Shown here piece after piece: positions 1 to 4,903 of a stretch of DNA of 5,408 bases. Both the position numbers and the translations under genes were made by a program. The stretch comes from Spirochaetota bacterium. Its GTDB lineage: Bacteria > Spirochaetota > UBA4802 > UBA5550. How positions within the stretch are numbered: position 1 is the first letter of the stretch; each line of letters starts with the position of its first letter. A model generated the notes under the pieces. The model did not search any database. It saw only the letters and a program-made list of their open reading frames with translations, and was not told where the DNA came from. The stretch lies in contig JAKJGD010000175.1 in the NCBI GenBank assembly GCA_022704585.1, forward strand, positions 1-5,408, read 5' to 3'.

Positions 1-2
1 TC

Positions 3-299
3 GGGCTCATGGTGCTGTTCACCGGTCCCGGCTATATAGTGTTCTTTGTCCTCAACGCGAGACGCCATGCAGCAGCACGGGAGAAGATGGACCTTCTCCA
101 CATGGTTACCTGGCTGATCCGGGGTGCCGCCATGGCCGGATTGTTCCTTTACTTCGGGCTCGGTATCACCGGGAAGCTCCGGAGCAGAGGCATCCGGTTC
201 TCCGCCAATGACATGCTGCACATCGGCCTGATCCCGTGGATGCTCTTCATCGGCTGCGCGGTGGCGAAGCATGTAAGGGAAGCGCCGTCGCATCAATAA
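3..299 (+). CDS. Unrecognised multi-pass membrane protein, C-terminal fragment
   Basis: The reading frame is open to the left edge of the window and ends at a TAA (297-299), so this is most likely the 3' part of a longer gene. An ATG at 9 lies too close to the edge to judge as a start. About 98 residues are visible. Three hydrophobic stretches can be seen, counting from the ATG at 9: roughly residues 1-17, 33-52 and 70-86, separated by basic loops such as N-A-R-R-H and K-L-R-S-R. This looks like a small inner-membrane protein with at least three helices. I do not recognise the family and see no catalytic motif, so no function is offered. It converges on the CGAxxG protein gene 38 nt downstream, so the two are not co-transcribed. 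Confidence 0.6.
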   Translation, partial: GLMVLFTGPGYIVFFVLNARRHAAAREKMDLLHMVTWLIRGAAMAGLFLYFGLGITGKLRSRGIRFSANDMLHIGLIPWMLFIGCAVAKHVREAPSHQ

Positions 300-307
300 T
301 CATTCGG

Positions 308-339
308 GATCCCGTCTACCCCCGATAAATGGCGGGATC
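308..339. terminator. Weak hairpin at a convergent gene junction, possible bidirectional terminator
   Basis: The 7-base arms GATCCCG (308-314) and CGGGATC (333-339) are perfect complements around an 18-nt loop. They lie between the stop of the membrane protein gene and the stop of the CGAxxG gene; the right arm overlaps the latter's stop codon. No U-tract follows on either strand, so intrinsic termination would be weak. The placement is the main support. The left arm is also part of the palindrome CGGGATCCCG (305-314). Confidence 0.3.
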
Positions 340-1207
340 ACTTGGCGCGGACGTCCGTAACCCCGGCAAGCGCATGGATCAATGTTGCGCACCCGCCGTT
401 TTGTATGTAATCGGTGTGTTCCTCCAGCGTCGCAAACGTTTTCCCGCAAATCGCGCGGCAGCGCAATTCTGAATGTGTGAACGACATGAATGTTTTCAAT
501 ATTTTCTTTGCGGTCCCGTTATTAAAGTACGGGGGATTTTTACCCGGATGTTCTCTGCACCAATCCAGCTGGCCCTTCCATATTGCGGCTGCCAGCGCAC
601 CGCAGGCGTTCCCTGACAATCCCATGCCGCCGGCCAGCCCGGCAACAGTGACAGCCTCTTCTTCGCTCGCGCCCATTTTTTTCAGCGCTTCCGAAGCGCA
701 GCTCCGCATGGGCGTTGACGGCATGTCATCCCGGGAGGACAGGCCGGCACGGGCCGCTGCAAGCGCGGGAGCGGTCCACTGCTCCGCGATATTGAAGCAG
801 CGGAAGTTCGTGAACCCTTTCGATATCGCTTCGATCATCAATTGTGCCATACCGGTAACGGTGGAAAGGTCGTAATGAACGACCTCGCGGCAGTCGTGCG
901 TTCCCGTTACGCGTTTATACGACTCCATGACGGATTGCGTCGACCGCACCGCCGCCGCGACCGCACGGTCGCTGTTCCCGTACAGCCGGAACGACTCGGC
1001 GCCCACCGCCAGCGCCGAACCCCAGAGCATCCCGCACTGGAAGCCGCGATGCCTCAATCCGCCGGCCAGCAGGTCCGCCGCGCGCTCTTCGTTTTCCTTT
1101 CTATGCCCGAATTCCCTGTTCAGAAGATAAAAAAAGGTTTGGGAACATGTGCCGCAATTCCGGAAAATGTCCTTTGTGTCATTCGGGGCAATTTCTTTGT
1201 TTTCCAT
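338..1207 (-). CDS. C_GCAxxG_C_C-type putative redox-active protein, internally duplicated
   Basis: This 289-residue protein fits the C_GCAxxG_C_C family, which is described as putative redox-active proteins of about 140 residues with four invariant cysteines and a CGAxxG motif. It is about twice that length and reads as two tandem copies. The first half carries C21, C58 (in C-G-M-L-W-G), C106 and C137. The second carries C170, C202 (in C-G-A-L-A-A), C250 and C273. The step from the second to the third cysteine is exactly 48 residues in both halves. C18, C217 and C254 are extra. Each copy has one departure from CGAxxG: the alanine is replaced in the first, the last glycine in the second. There is no signal peptide or membrane helix, so it is probably cytoplasmic. 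The ATG at 1207 is preceded by AAGGA (1215-1219) with 7-nt spacing, which supports the start. The biochemical role of the family is not established; cysteine-based redox or metal binding is inference. Confidence 0.8.
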   Translation of the reverse strand: MENKEIAPNDTKDIFRNCGTCSQTFFYLLNREFGHRKENEERAADLLAGGLRHRGFQCGMLWGSALAVGAESFRLYGNSDRAVAAAVRSTQSVMESYKRVTGTHDCREVVHYDLSTVTGMAQLMIEAISKGFTNFRCFNIAEQWTAPALAAARAGLSSRDDMPSTPMRSCASEALKKMGASEEEAVTVAGLAGGMGLSGNACGALAAAIWKGQLDWCREHPGKNPPYFNNGTAKKILKTFMSFTHSELRCRAICGKTFATLEEHTDYIQNGGCATLIHALAGVTDVRAK

Positions 1208-1237
1208 TTCAGAATCCTTTATGAATATCAGTGCAGA

Positions 1238-1294
1238 GCCGGGCGGGCCCGCCGTTCCCCCGCACGAAACGCGGGGGAGCAGGACCCGCCCGGC
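1238..1294 (-). terminator. Long nested hairpin between the bactofilin-like gene and the CGAxxG gene
   Basis: The outer arms GCCGGGCGGG (1238-1247) and CCCGCCCGGC (1285-1294) pair perfectly over 10 bp. Inside them, TCCCCCGC (1256-1263) pairs with GCGGGGGA (1271-1278) around a 7-nt loop, extended by a G-U and a G-C pair. The result is a very stable two-storey stem just past the stop codon of the bactofilin-like gene (1305). No T-run follows on either strand, so it is not a textbook intrinsic terminator. It may be a 3'-end stabiliser, a partial terminator that lowers read-through into the CGAxxG gene, or a dispersed repeat. Confidence 0.5.
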
Positions 1295-1304
1295 GTTGTT
1301 CGTC

Positions 1305-2531
1305 TTAAGCCTGCCGCGCGGCCATGGCCTCTTTAACCTCGTGCGCGAGGGCGCCCGTGCCGATCATAACCGCGCAGAAGCGTATGATAAACGCGATTGC
1401 GTTGAAGGCGTGCCCTGCCGCGGGGATGTGCCCGGCCAGGTCCACGAGCGCCATAACGCCGCCCAGCGCCGCAAGGCCGATTATCAGCCGCGCCGTCATG
1501 CTCCTGTTCCCCGCGATGAGCCTGCCCACAAGCATGCCGGCAGGAACCGAGGACAAGAGCACGAGAAGCGCGTACATGCCCGCAGTCGCGACCCCGAAGA
1601 CGAGCCCGAACGCCGGCGTTATCAGGACCGAAAGCGCCAGGAGCAGTATGAAGAGCACGATCGCGGCGACCGGCGAGAAGATCACTGCGAGGCCCCAGGC
1701 GGAGGCGTTCCACGGCTTTTGAAAGGCAAAGTCGTCGATGCGCGCGAACGCGGACGGGAACGCTCTGAAGAGAAGGAGCCCCAGGAGCATGAAGGCGACA
1801 GTCATAAACACCGTGCGCACGACGTCCCACACGGTCTCCCCCGCCCTGAATGCGGAAACCGATTCCGGCGTTTTCTTCCAGTCAAACTTGCCAATCCGGG
1901 CGTCCTTGCTGACATCAGCGGCCGATCCCGTGAACGTGAGCGTGCCGTGCACAACGGTTCCCGGAAGGACCGTCAGCTTCGTCTTTACCGGGTGACGGTC
2001 GTTCTCGTCCTTGAGATTCTCGAACCCGCTGTTGATGGTAACGTCGCCGAAGAACTCGCCGTCCAGGGTCACCGATTCGGCAAACAGCCTGACATCGCCC
2101 CTGACGCCGCCGCCCGCGATAGCGGTGCGCGCGCCGGATACGAGGCTCCCCCCGACCGTCGAGCCCTTGCGCAGCCGGACGGTCTCGCCGAACGCGTTCA
2201 CGTTTTTACCGACCTTGCCGGAGAGTACCACGTTCTTGCCCGCCGCGCGAACATTGCCGAGGATCGTGCCTGAAAGGTCCACGCTCTGTCCGCCGCCGAT
2301 CGCGTCGCCCTCCACCGTGCCGGACGACGCCGCTTTCTGTGCCAGGAATACGAGGTCTCCCTTGATGATGCCGTCGTTCCTGAGCATCTGTACGAACGCG
2401 AACCGGTCTCCCTCCACGGTCTCTCCCGCCTTGATTATGACGTCTTCGACCGGCTCGCCGAACGCGACAGCGCCCGTCGCCAGAAGCAGCACTGTAAATA
2501 TGCCCCCGAATAGAAATTTCACTTTTTTCAT
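1305..2531 (-). CDS. Exported bactofilin-like β-helix protein with multi-pass membrane C-terminus
   Basis: This 408-residue protein starts with a signal peptide: basic M-K-K-V-K, a hydrophobic core at 7-20 and an A-V-A cleavage-type site at 21-23. Residues about 30-215 are made of short repeats of the form G-x-V-x-G-D, G-x-I-L-G-N and G-G-V-R-G-D, with alternating hydrophobic residues, as in the right-handed β-helix of bactofilins and other polymer-forming proteins. A linker (about 216-234) leads to four or five hydrophobic helices at roughly 236-258, 278-304, 308-333, 348-366 and 375-397. The predicted layout is a periplasmic β-helix anchored in the inner membrane, whereas classical bactofilins are cytoplasmic and lack a signal peptide. 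It is the third gene of the operon behind the sigma and anti-sigma genes, 36 nt after the latter. The start is firm because a near-perfect SD precedes it. A role in envelope sensing, scaffolding or as output of the sigma factor is inference from position. Confidence 0.8.
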   Translation of the reverse strand: MKKVKFLFGGIFTVLLLATGAVAFGEPVEDVIIKAGETVEGDRFAFVQMLRNDGIIKGDLVFLAQKAASSGTVEGDAIGGGQSVDLSGTILGNVRAAGKNVVLSGKVGKNVNAFGETVRLRKGSTVGGSLVSGARTAIAGGGVRGDVRLFAESVTLDGEFFGDVTINSGFENLKDENDRHPVKTKLTVLPGTVVHGTLTFTGSAADVSKDARIGKFDWKKTPESVSAFRAGETVWDVVRTVFMTVAFMLLGLLLFRAFPSAFARIDDFAFQKPWNASAWGLAVIFSPVAAIVLFILLLALSVLITPAFGLVFGVATAGMYALLVLLSSVPAGMLVGRLIAGNRSMTARLIIGLAALGGVMALVDLAGHIPAAGHAFNAIAFIIRFCAVMIGTGALAHEVKEAMAARQA

Positions 2532-2537
2532 TTTACT

Positions 2538-2543
2538 CCTCCT
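2538..2543 (-). promoter_or_regulatory. Strong ribosome binding site of the bactofilin-like gene
   Basis: The minus strand reads AGGAGG, extended to AGGAGGAG, 6 nt before the ATG at 2531. It is the strongest SD in the operon. It fixes the start and suggests that this gene is translated independently and more efficiently than the anti-sigma gene before it. Confidence 0.8.
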
Positions 2544-2567
2544 GATTCAATAGACTTGTTGTAAAAC

Positions 2568-3104
2568 CTAGGCTTTCCTCAGAACCGAAACCGCCGACCT
2601 GAGTCCGACAAGCATCGAGGATGCGGCGCCCGCCACCACGACATTCCAGAACAACCTGCTCGCCGACCCTGCAAGCCCGGGGAAGAGACCACCGATAAAA
2701 TCCGCGGCCAGCTGCGTTTTCCACGCTCCCGCCACGACACCGTTGAGCGTGTCTGCGGCGGCCAGCATCAACTCAACCGGTCCGTTGCCCTGTAGGGCAA
2801 CGGCGAGGGCGAGTGCCAGCAGGATACCTGCCGCGGCAAGCACGGGCGCCGTGCCCGCGGGCGCCGGGGCCGGAACCGGCAGCGCCCGCACGGCGCGCAT
2901 GACGGACTCGTCCAGCTCCTGCGAAGCCTCGGCAGGGGCGGCGTGCTCAAGGACGCCGATTATACCGGAAAGCAGGTCGAATCGCTTTTTACACCGGCCG
3001 CAGCTCCTGACATGATTATCGAGCAATGCGATTTCGGCTTCACCAAGGCCACGGTCAAAAAATCGCATCATCAATTCATCGTTTCTGCCGCATCGTTTCA
3101 TCAT
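2568..3104 (-). CDS. Zinc-finger (ZAS/zf-HC2) membrane anti-sigma factor
   Basis: This 178-residue protein lies directly downstream of the ECF sigma gene and overlaps it by 4 nt. Its N-terminus has the zinc-binding anti-sigma signature H31-x3-C35-x2-C38, with C5 a likely fourth ligand. In known families this domain clamps the sigma factor in the cytoplasm. A proline/alanine-rich linker (about 76-86) leads to a hydrophobic helix at 87-106. A second candidate helix lies at about 151-168, followed by a short basic tail, so residues 107-150 may face the periplasm. This arrangement suits a membrane-tethered anti-sigma released by an envelope signal. Two ATGs stand in tandem at 3104 and 3101. The SD GGAG (3109-3112) is 4 nt from the first and 7 nt from the second, so the second may be the true start, giving a TGATG junction. 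The signal and release mechanism cannot be read from sequence. Confidence 0.85.
   Translation of the reverse strand: MMKRCGRNDELMMRFFDRGLGEAEIALLDNHVRSCGRCKKRFDLLSGIIGVLEHAAPAEASQELDESVMRAVRALPVPAPAPAGTAPVLAAAGILLALALAVALQGNGPVELMLAAADTLNGVVAGAWKTQLAADFIGGLFPGLAGSASRLFWNVVVAGAASSMLVGLRSAVSVLRKA
2782..2803. repeat. Perfect 9-bp inverted repeat inside the anti-sigma gene
   Basis: CCGTTGCCC (2782-2790) and GGGCAACGG (2795-2803) are perfect complements around the 4-nt loop TGTA. The element lies in the codons just at and after the end of the first membrane helix of the anti-sigma (about residues 101-108). Such a compact GC-rich hairpin could stall ribosomes or affect mRNA decay within the operon, or it may be a chance product of codon choice. 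Confidence 0.6.
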
Positions 3105-3643
3105 AGTGCTCCATCCCAGTTCAGGCTGCCCGCAAGCATGAGGCGCGCCCGGTACAGCCTGTTTTTTACTATCGACTCGGGCTGTTTCAGCACATCGGCA
3201 ATCTCCCGGTAGGAAAGCCCCTCCTGGTGAAACAGCTGCACCGGCAGCCTGTACATGTCAGGCAGGCCCTGCACCGCTTCCAGTACCCGCTCTGTTTGCT
3301 CTTCCGCGATGTATTGCTCCTCGGGCCCGGGCCGCGCGTCGCCCACCTCCGTGGCTGATTCTATCGGAACGGTCTCCCGCCGCTTCTTTCTCCAGTCGAA
3401 GCACGCGTTCACCGCAATGCGCGTCGCCCAGGTGGAAAACCGGTAGGCCGCGTTATACGTGCCCAGCGACTGGTAAATCCGTATGAACACGTCCTGGTAC
3501 AGATCATCCGAGTCCTCGCGGGTGCCCGTGTAGTTGTATATCACGTTGTACACGAGCCTCCGGTACCGCGTCATGAGCTCGGCGAACGTCTCCGTCCGTC
3601 CCGACAGGCATTCGGCGATGATGTCAGCGTCTGTCATTTCCAA
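3101..3643 (-). CDS. ECF-family RNA polymerase sigma factor
   Basis: This is a 180-residue σ70-family protein of the extracytoplasmic-function type, with only regions 2 and 4. Region 2 spans about 20-88 and includes the D-D-L-Y-Q-D-V-F-I core-binding segment (46-54) and F-S-T-W-A-T-R-I-A (69-77), the -10-recognition part. Region 4 spans about 119-170, with the helix-turn-helix G-L-S-Y-R-E-I-A and the R-L-Y-R-A-R segment that in this family contacts the -35 element. There is no C-terminal extension. The gene heads the operon, and its TGA stop overlaps the ATG of the anti-sigma, which is typical of a sigma and its cognate inhibitor. The start is TTG at 3643, chosen because GGGAG lies 9 nt upstream. 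An ATG two codons later (3637) has a 15-nt spacing and is the alternative. The ECF subgroup and its target promoter cannot be assigned from sight. Confidence 0.92.
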   Translation of the reverse strand: MEMTDADIIAECLSGRTETFAELMTRYRRLVYNVIYNYTGTREDSDDLYQDVFIRIYQSLGTYNAAYRFSTWATRIAVNACFDWRKKRRETVPIESATEVGDARPGPEEQYIAEEQTERVLEAVQGLPDMYRLPVQLFHQEGLSYREIADVLKQPESIVKNRLYRARLMLAGSLNWDGAL

Positions 3644-3652
3644 GCGGGCATT

Positions 3653-3657
3653 CTCCC
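3653..3657 (-). promoter_or_regulatory. Ribosome binding site that decides the sigma factor's TTG start
   Basis: The minus strand reads AAGGGAGA, with GGGAG ending 9 nt before the TTG at 3643. The first in-frame ATG (3637) would have 15 nt of spacing, longer than usual. A closer ATG at 3651 is only 1 nt from the SD and opens a five-codon frame that stops at once, so it is unlikely to be used for sigma. Confidence 0.55.
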
Positions 3658-3709
3658 TTTCACGGACTCGGGCGGACCGGCGATGTTGCTTCCCGTGCGT
3701 ATCTGACTA

Positions 3710-3738
3710 TATATACTGGAAAATGAATTATTTGTCTG
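3710..3738 (-). promoter_or_regulatory. Candidate σ70-type promoter of the sigma operon
   Basis: On the minus strand CAGACA (3738-3733) and TATATA (3715-3710) are separated by 17 nt and match the -35 and -10 consensus at 4 of 6 positions each. The T-runs (A-runs on the plus strand) at 3739-3763 lie just upstream, where an UP element would sit. Transcription would start near 3703, leaving a leader of about 60 nt. The match is moderate and an ECF-type autoregulated promoter is not excluded. Confidence 0.4.
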
Positions 3739-3896
3739 AAAAAAATAATGTAAAGAAAAAAAATCCGAAATGAAGAACTCACGGACCAGGGCCAGGGCAG
3801 CAGGCAAGCGCCCAGACATGCTTTTGTACACCCGGTTGCTTAAGGCCGTTTCACCCGCTTACCGCGGAGGCCGATTTATAGCCGTTTATTATTAAC

Positions 3897-3933
3897 TTGA
3901 TTTTATCATGAATTTTTAGCATTATAATATAAT
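3897..3933 (+). promoter_or_regulatory. Candidate σ70-type promoter of the thioredoxin-reductase-like gene
   Basis: Two overlapping perfect TATAAT hexamers lie at 3923-3928 and 3928-3933 in an AT-rich stretch upstream of the gene. The best -35 candidate is TTGATT at 3897-3902, but its 20-nt spacing to the first hexamer is longer than optimal. The -10 region is convincing; the -35 is weak, which would fit a promoter that depends on an activator. Confidence 0.45.
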
Positions 3934-3960
3934 ACCTGTTTGTGTAGAGGTGATTCTTAC

Positions 3961-3966
3961 AGGAGA
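3961..3966 (+). promoter_or_regulatory. Ribosome binding site of the thioredoxin-reductase-like gene
   Basis: AGGAGA lies ahead of the ATG at 3978. The spacing from AGGAG to ATG is 12 nt, somewhat long, but no other in-frame start fits better and the glycine-rich FAD motif begins nine residues later as expected. ACAGG at 3959-3963 is complementary to CCTGT at 3935-3939, so the SD could be partly masked in a weak 5-bp stem. Confidence 0.65.
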
Positions 3967-3977
3967 GAAACAAAACA

Positions 3978-4874
3978 ATGACAAATCCTGAAATACTTAT
4001 CATTGGGCAGGGGCCGGCGGGGCTTTCCGCGGCGATTTACACTGCGCGCGCCGGCCTTGCGACACTCGTACTGGGGACTGAGCCCAAAGTGGCGGGAGAC
4101 TACAGCATCGACAACTACTTCGGTTTCCCGGAAACGATTACGGGAAAGGACCTGATCGGGCGGGGCGTTTCCCAGGCGAAAAAGTTCGGCGTTGCGATCG
4201 AGCAGGAGCGGGTGCTGGGCATTCATGCCGCCGATACCGGGGGATTCATCGTCACCACGGACAGGCGGGAACTGACCGCGTGTTCCATTATACTCGCAAC
4301 CGGAGTAGAGCGGAAAAAGCCGGCCATCGGCAACCTGGCTGCATTCGAAGGCCGAGGGGTGTCGTATTGTGTAAGCTGCGACGGTTATTTCTTCAAGAAC
4401 AGGAAGATACTGGTGGCGGGAGAGGGTAATTACGCGGCCAAACAGGCTCTTGAATTGCTCGCATACTCCCCGACGGTAACGATCTGCACACTGGGCAAAC
4501 AGACCGCCATGAACGATGAATTCGCCGCCTCCATCTCGAAAGCCGGGATACCCGTCATTCAAAAGAACATCACCGCGCTCAGGGGCGATACGCGCCTTAC
4601 CGGTGTGGAGCTGGACACCGGGGAGGTCCTGGAGGCAGAAGGCCTGTTCGTGGCGGTAGGCGACGCGTCATCGGTCGATTTCGCCCGAAACCTCGGCATG
4701 TTCACAAACGGCGATTTTCTTGAGGTCGACGGCGAGCAGAAGACAAACGTCCCGGGAATATTTGCCGCCGGCGACTGCACCGGCAATTTTCTCCAGATAA
4801 GCGTTGCCGTTGGCGAGGGGGCGCGGGCGGCGAAATCGGCGATTGAACACGTGAAGAAGATTTGCCGGGCCTGA
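3978..4874 (+). CDS. Thioredoxin-reductase-fold FAD oxidoreductase lacking the NADPH motif
   Basis: This 298-residue protein has the layout of low-molecular-weight thioredoxin reductase, slightly shorter than the usual 310-320. The FAD-binding G10-x-G12-x-x-G15 lies near the N-terminus, and an I-L-A-T-G strand falls at 105-109. The redox-active C131-V-S-C134-D-G is where C-A-T-C-D-G normally sits. The second FAD contact, A-A-G-D, is at 263-266, followed by a long helix. The middle domain differs from the NADPH enzymes: its glycine motif is G148-E-G150-N-Y-A153, and the usual H-R-R-x-x-x-R after the next strand is absent, the sequence there being T-I-C-T-L-G-K-Q (168-175). The I-D-N-Y-F-G-F-P segment (44-51) replaces the typical G-G-Q-L...E-N region. 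Loss of the phosphate-binding arginines is a hallmark of pyridine-nucleotide-independent, ferredoxin-linked thioredoxin reductases, so a ferredoxin donor is a reasonable inference. No thioredoxin gene is in view. It is transcribed alone and converges on the next gene. Confidence 0.85.
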   Translation: MTNPEILIIGQGPAGLSAAIYTARAGLATLVLGTEPKVAGDYSIDNYFGFPETITGKDLIGRGVSQAKKFGVAIEQERVLGIHAADTGGFIVTTDRRELTACSIILATGVERKKPAIGNLAAFEGRGVSYCVSCDGYFFKNRKILVAGEGNYAAKQALELLAYSPTVTICTLGKQTAMNDEFAASISKAGIPVIQKNITALRGDTRLTGVELDTGEVLEAEGLFVAVGDASSVDFARNLGMFTNGDFLEVDGEQKTNVPGIFAAGDCTGNFLQISVAVGEGARAAKSAIEHVKKICRA

Positions 4875-4903
4875 TATCCGTATTCAACACGAAAAGTCTT
4901 TTG

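Larger units (their letters stand above)
3644..3977. other. Divergent intergenic region of 334 nt between the sigma operon and the reductase gene
   Basis: No convincing gene lies here. From the sigma side it holds the sigma leader, an AT-rich stretch (about 3700-3775) with A-runs at 3739-3745 and 3756-3763, a GC-rich block (about 3778-3880) with no assigned role, and a second AT-rich stretch (about 3880-3960) with the promoter for the reductase gene. A minus-strand open frame crosses 3858-3634 without an evident SD. I saw no tRNA, CRISPR or recognisable riboswitch, and no clear ECF-type GGAAC/GTC promoter pair on the sigma side. Confidence 0.6.

Noticed and set aside
842..1336. Plus-strand open frame opposite the CGAxxG gene and the downstream hairpin
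   Set aside because: The translation is arginine-rich with no recognisable fold, it overlaps a well-supported minus-strand gene, and it runs through the hairpin spacer.
1149..2273. A 374-codon plus-strand open frame across the bactofilin-like gene
   Set aside because: It is antisense to a gene with a signal peptide, repeats, membrane helices and a strong SD. Its own translation is a low-complexity Arg/Glu/Asp-rich string with no domain, as expected of a shadow frame in GC-rich DNA.
3935..3963. Possible riboswitch or attenuator in the leader of the thioredoxin-reductase-like gene
   Set aside because: Only a 5-bp complementarity (CCTGT with ACAGG) around a 19-nt loop is visible. That is too little to claim a structured regulatory RNA.
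3957..4562. A 201-codon minus-strand open frame opposite the thioredoxin-reductase-like gene
   Set aside because: The plus strand carries intact FAD, CxxC and GD motifs in order. The antisense frame shows no motif and no supporting SD.
4891..4902. AAAAG/CTTTT inverted repeat as a terminator between the two convergent flavoprotein genes
   Set aside because: The arms are separated by a single base, so a real hairpin loop cannot form without losing most of the pairs, and the stem would be all weak pairs.
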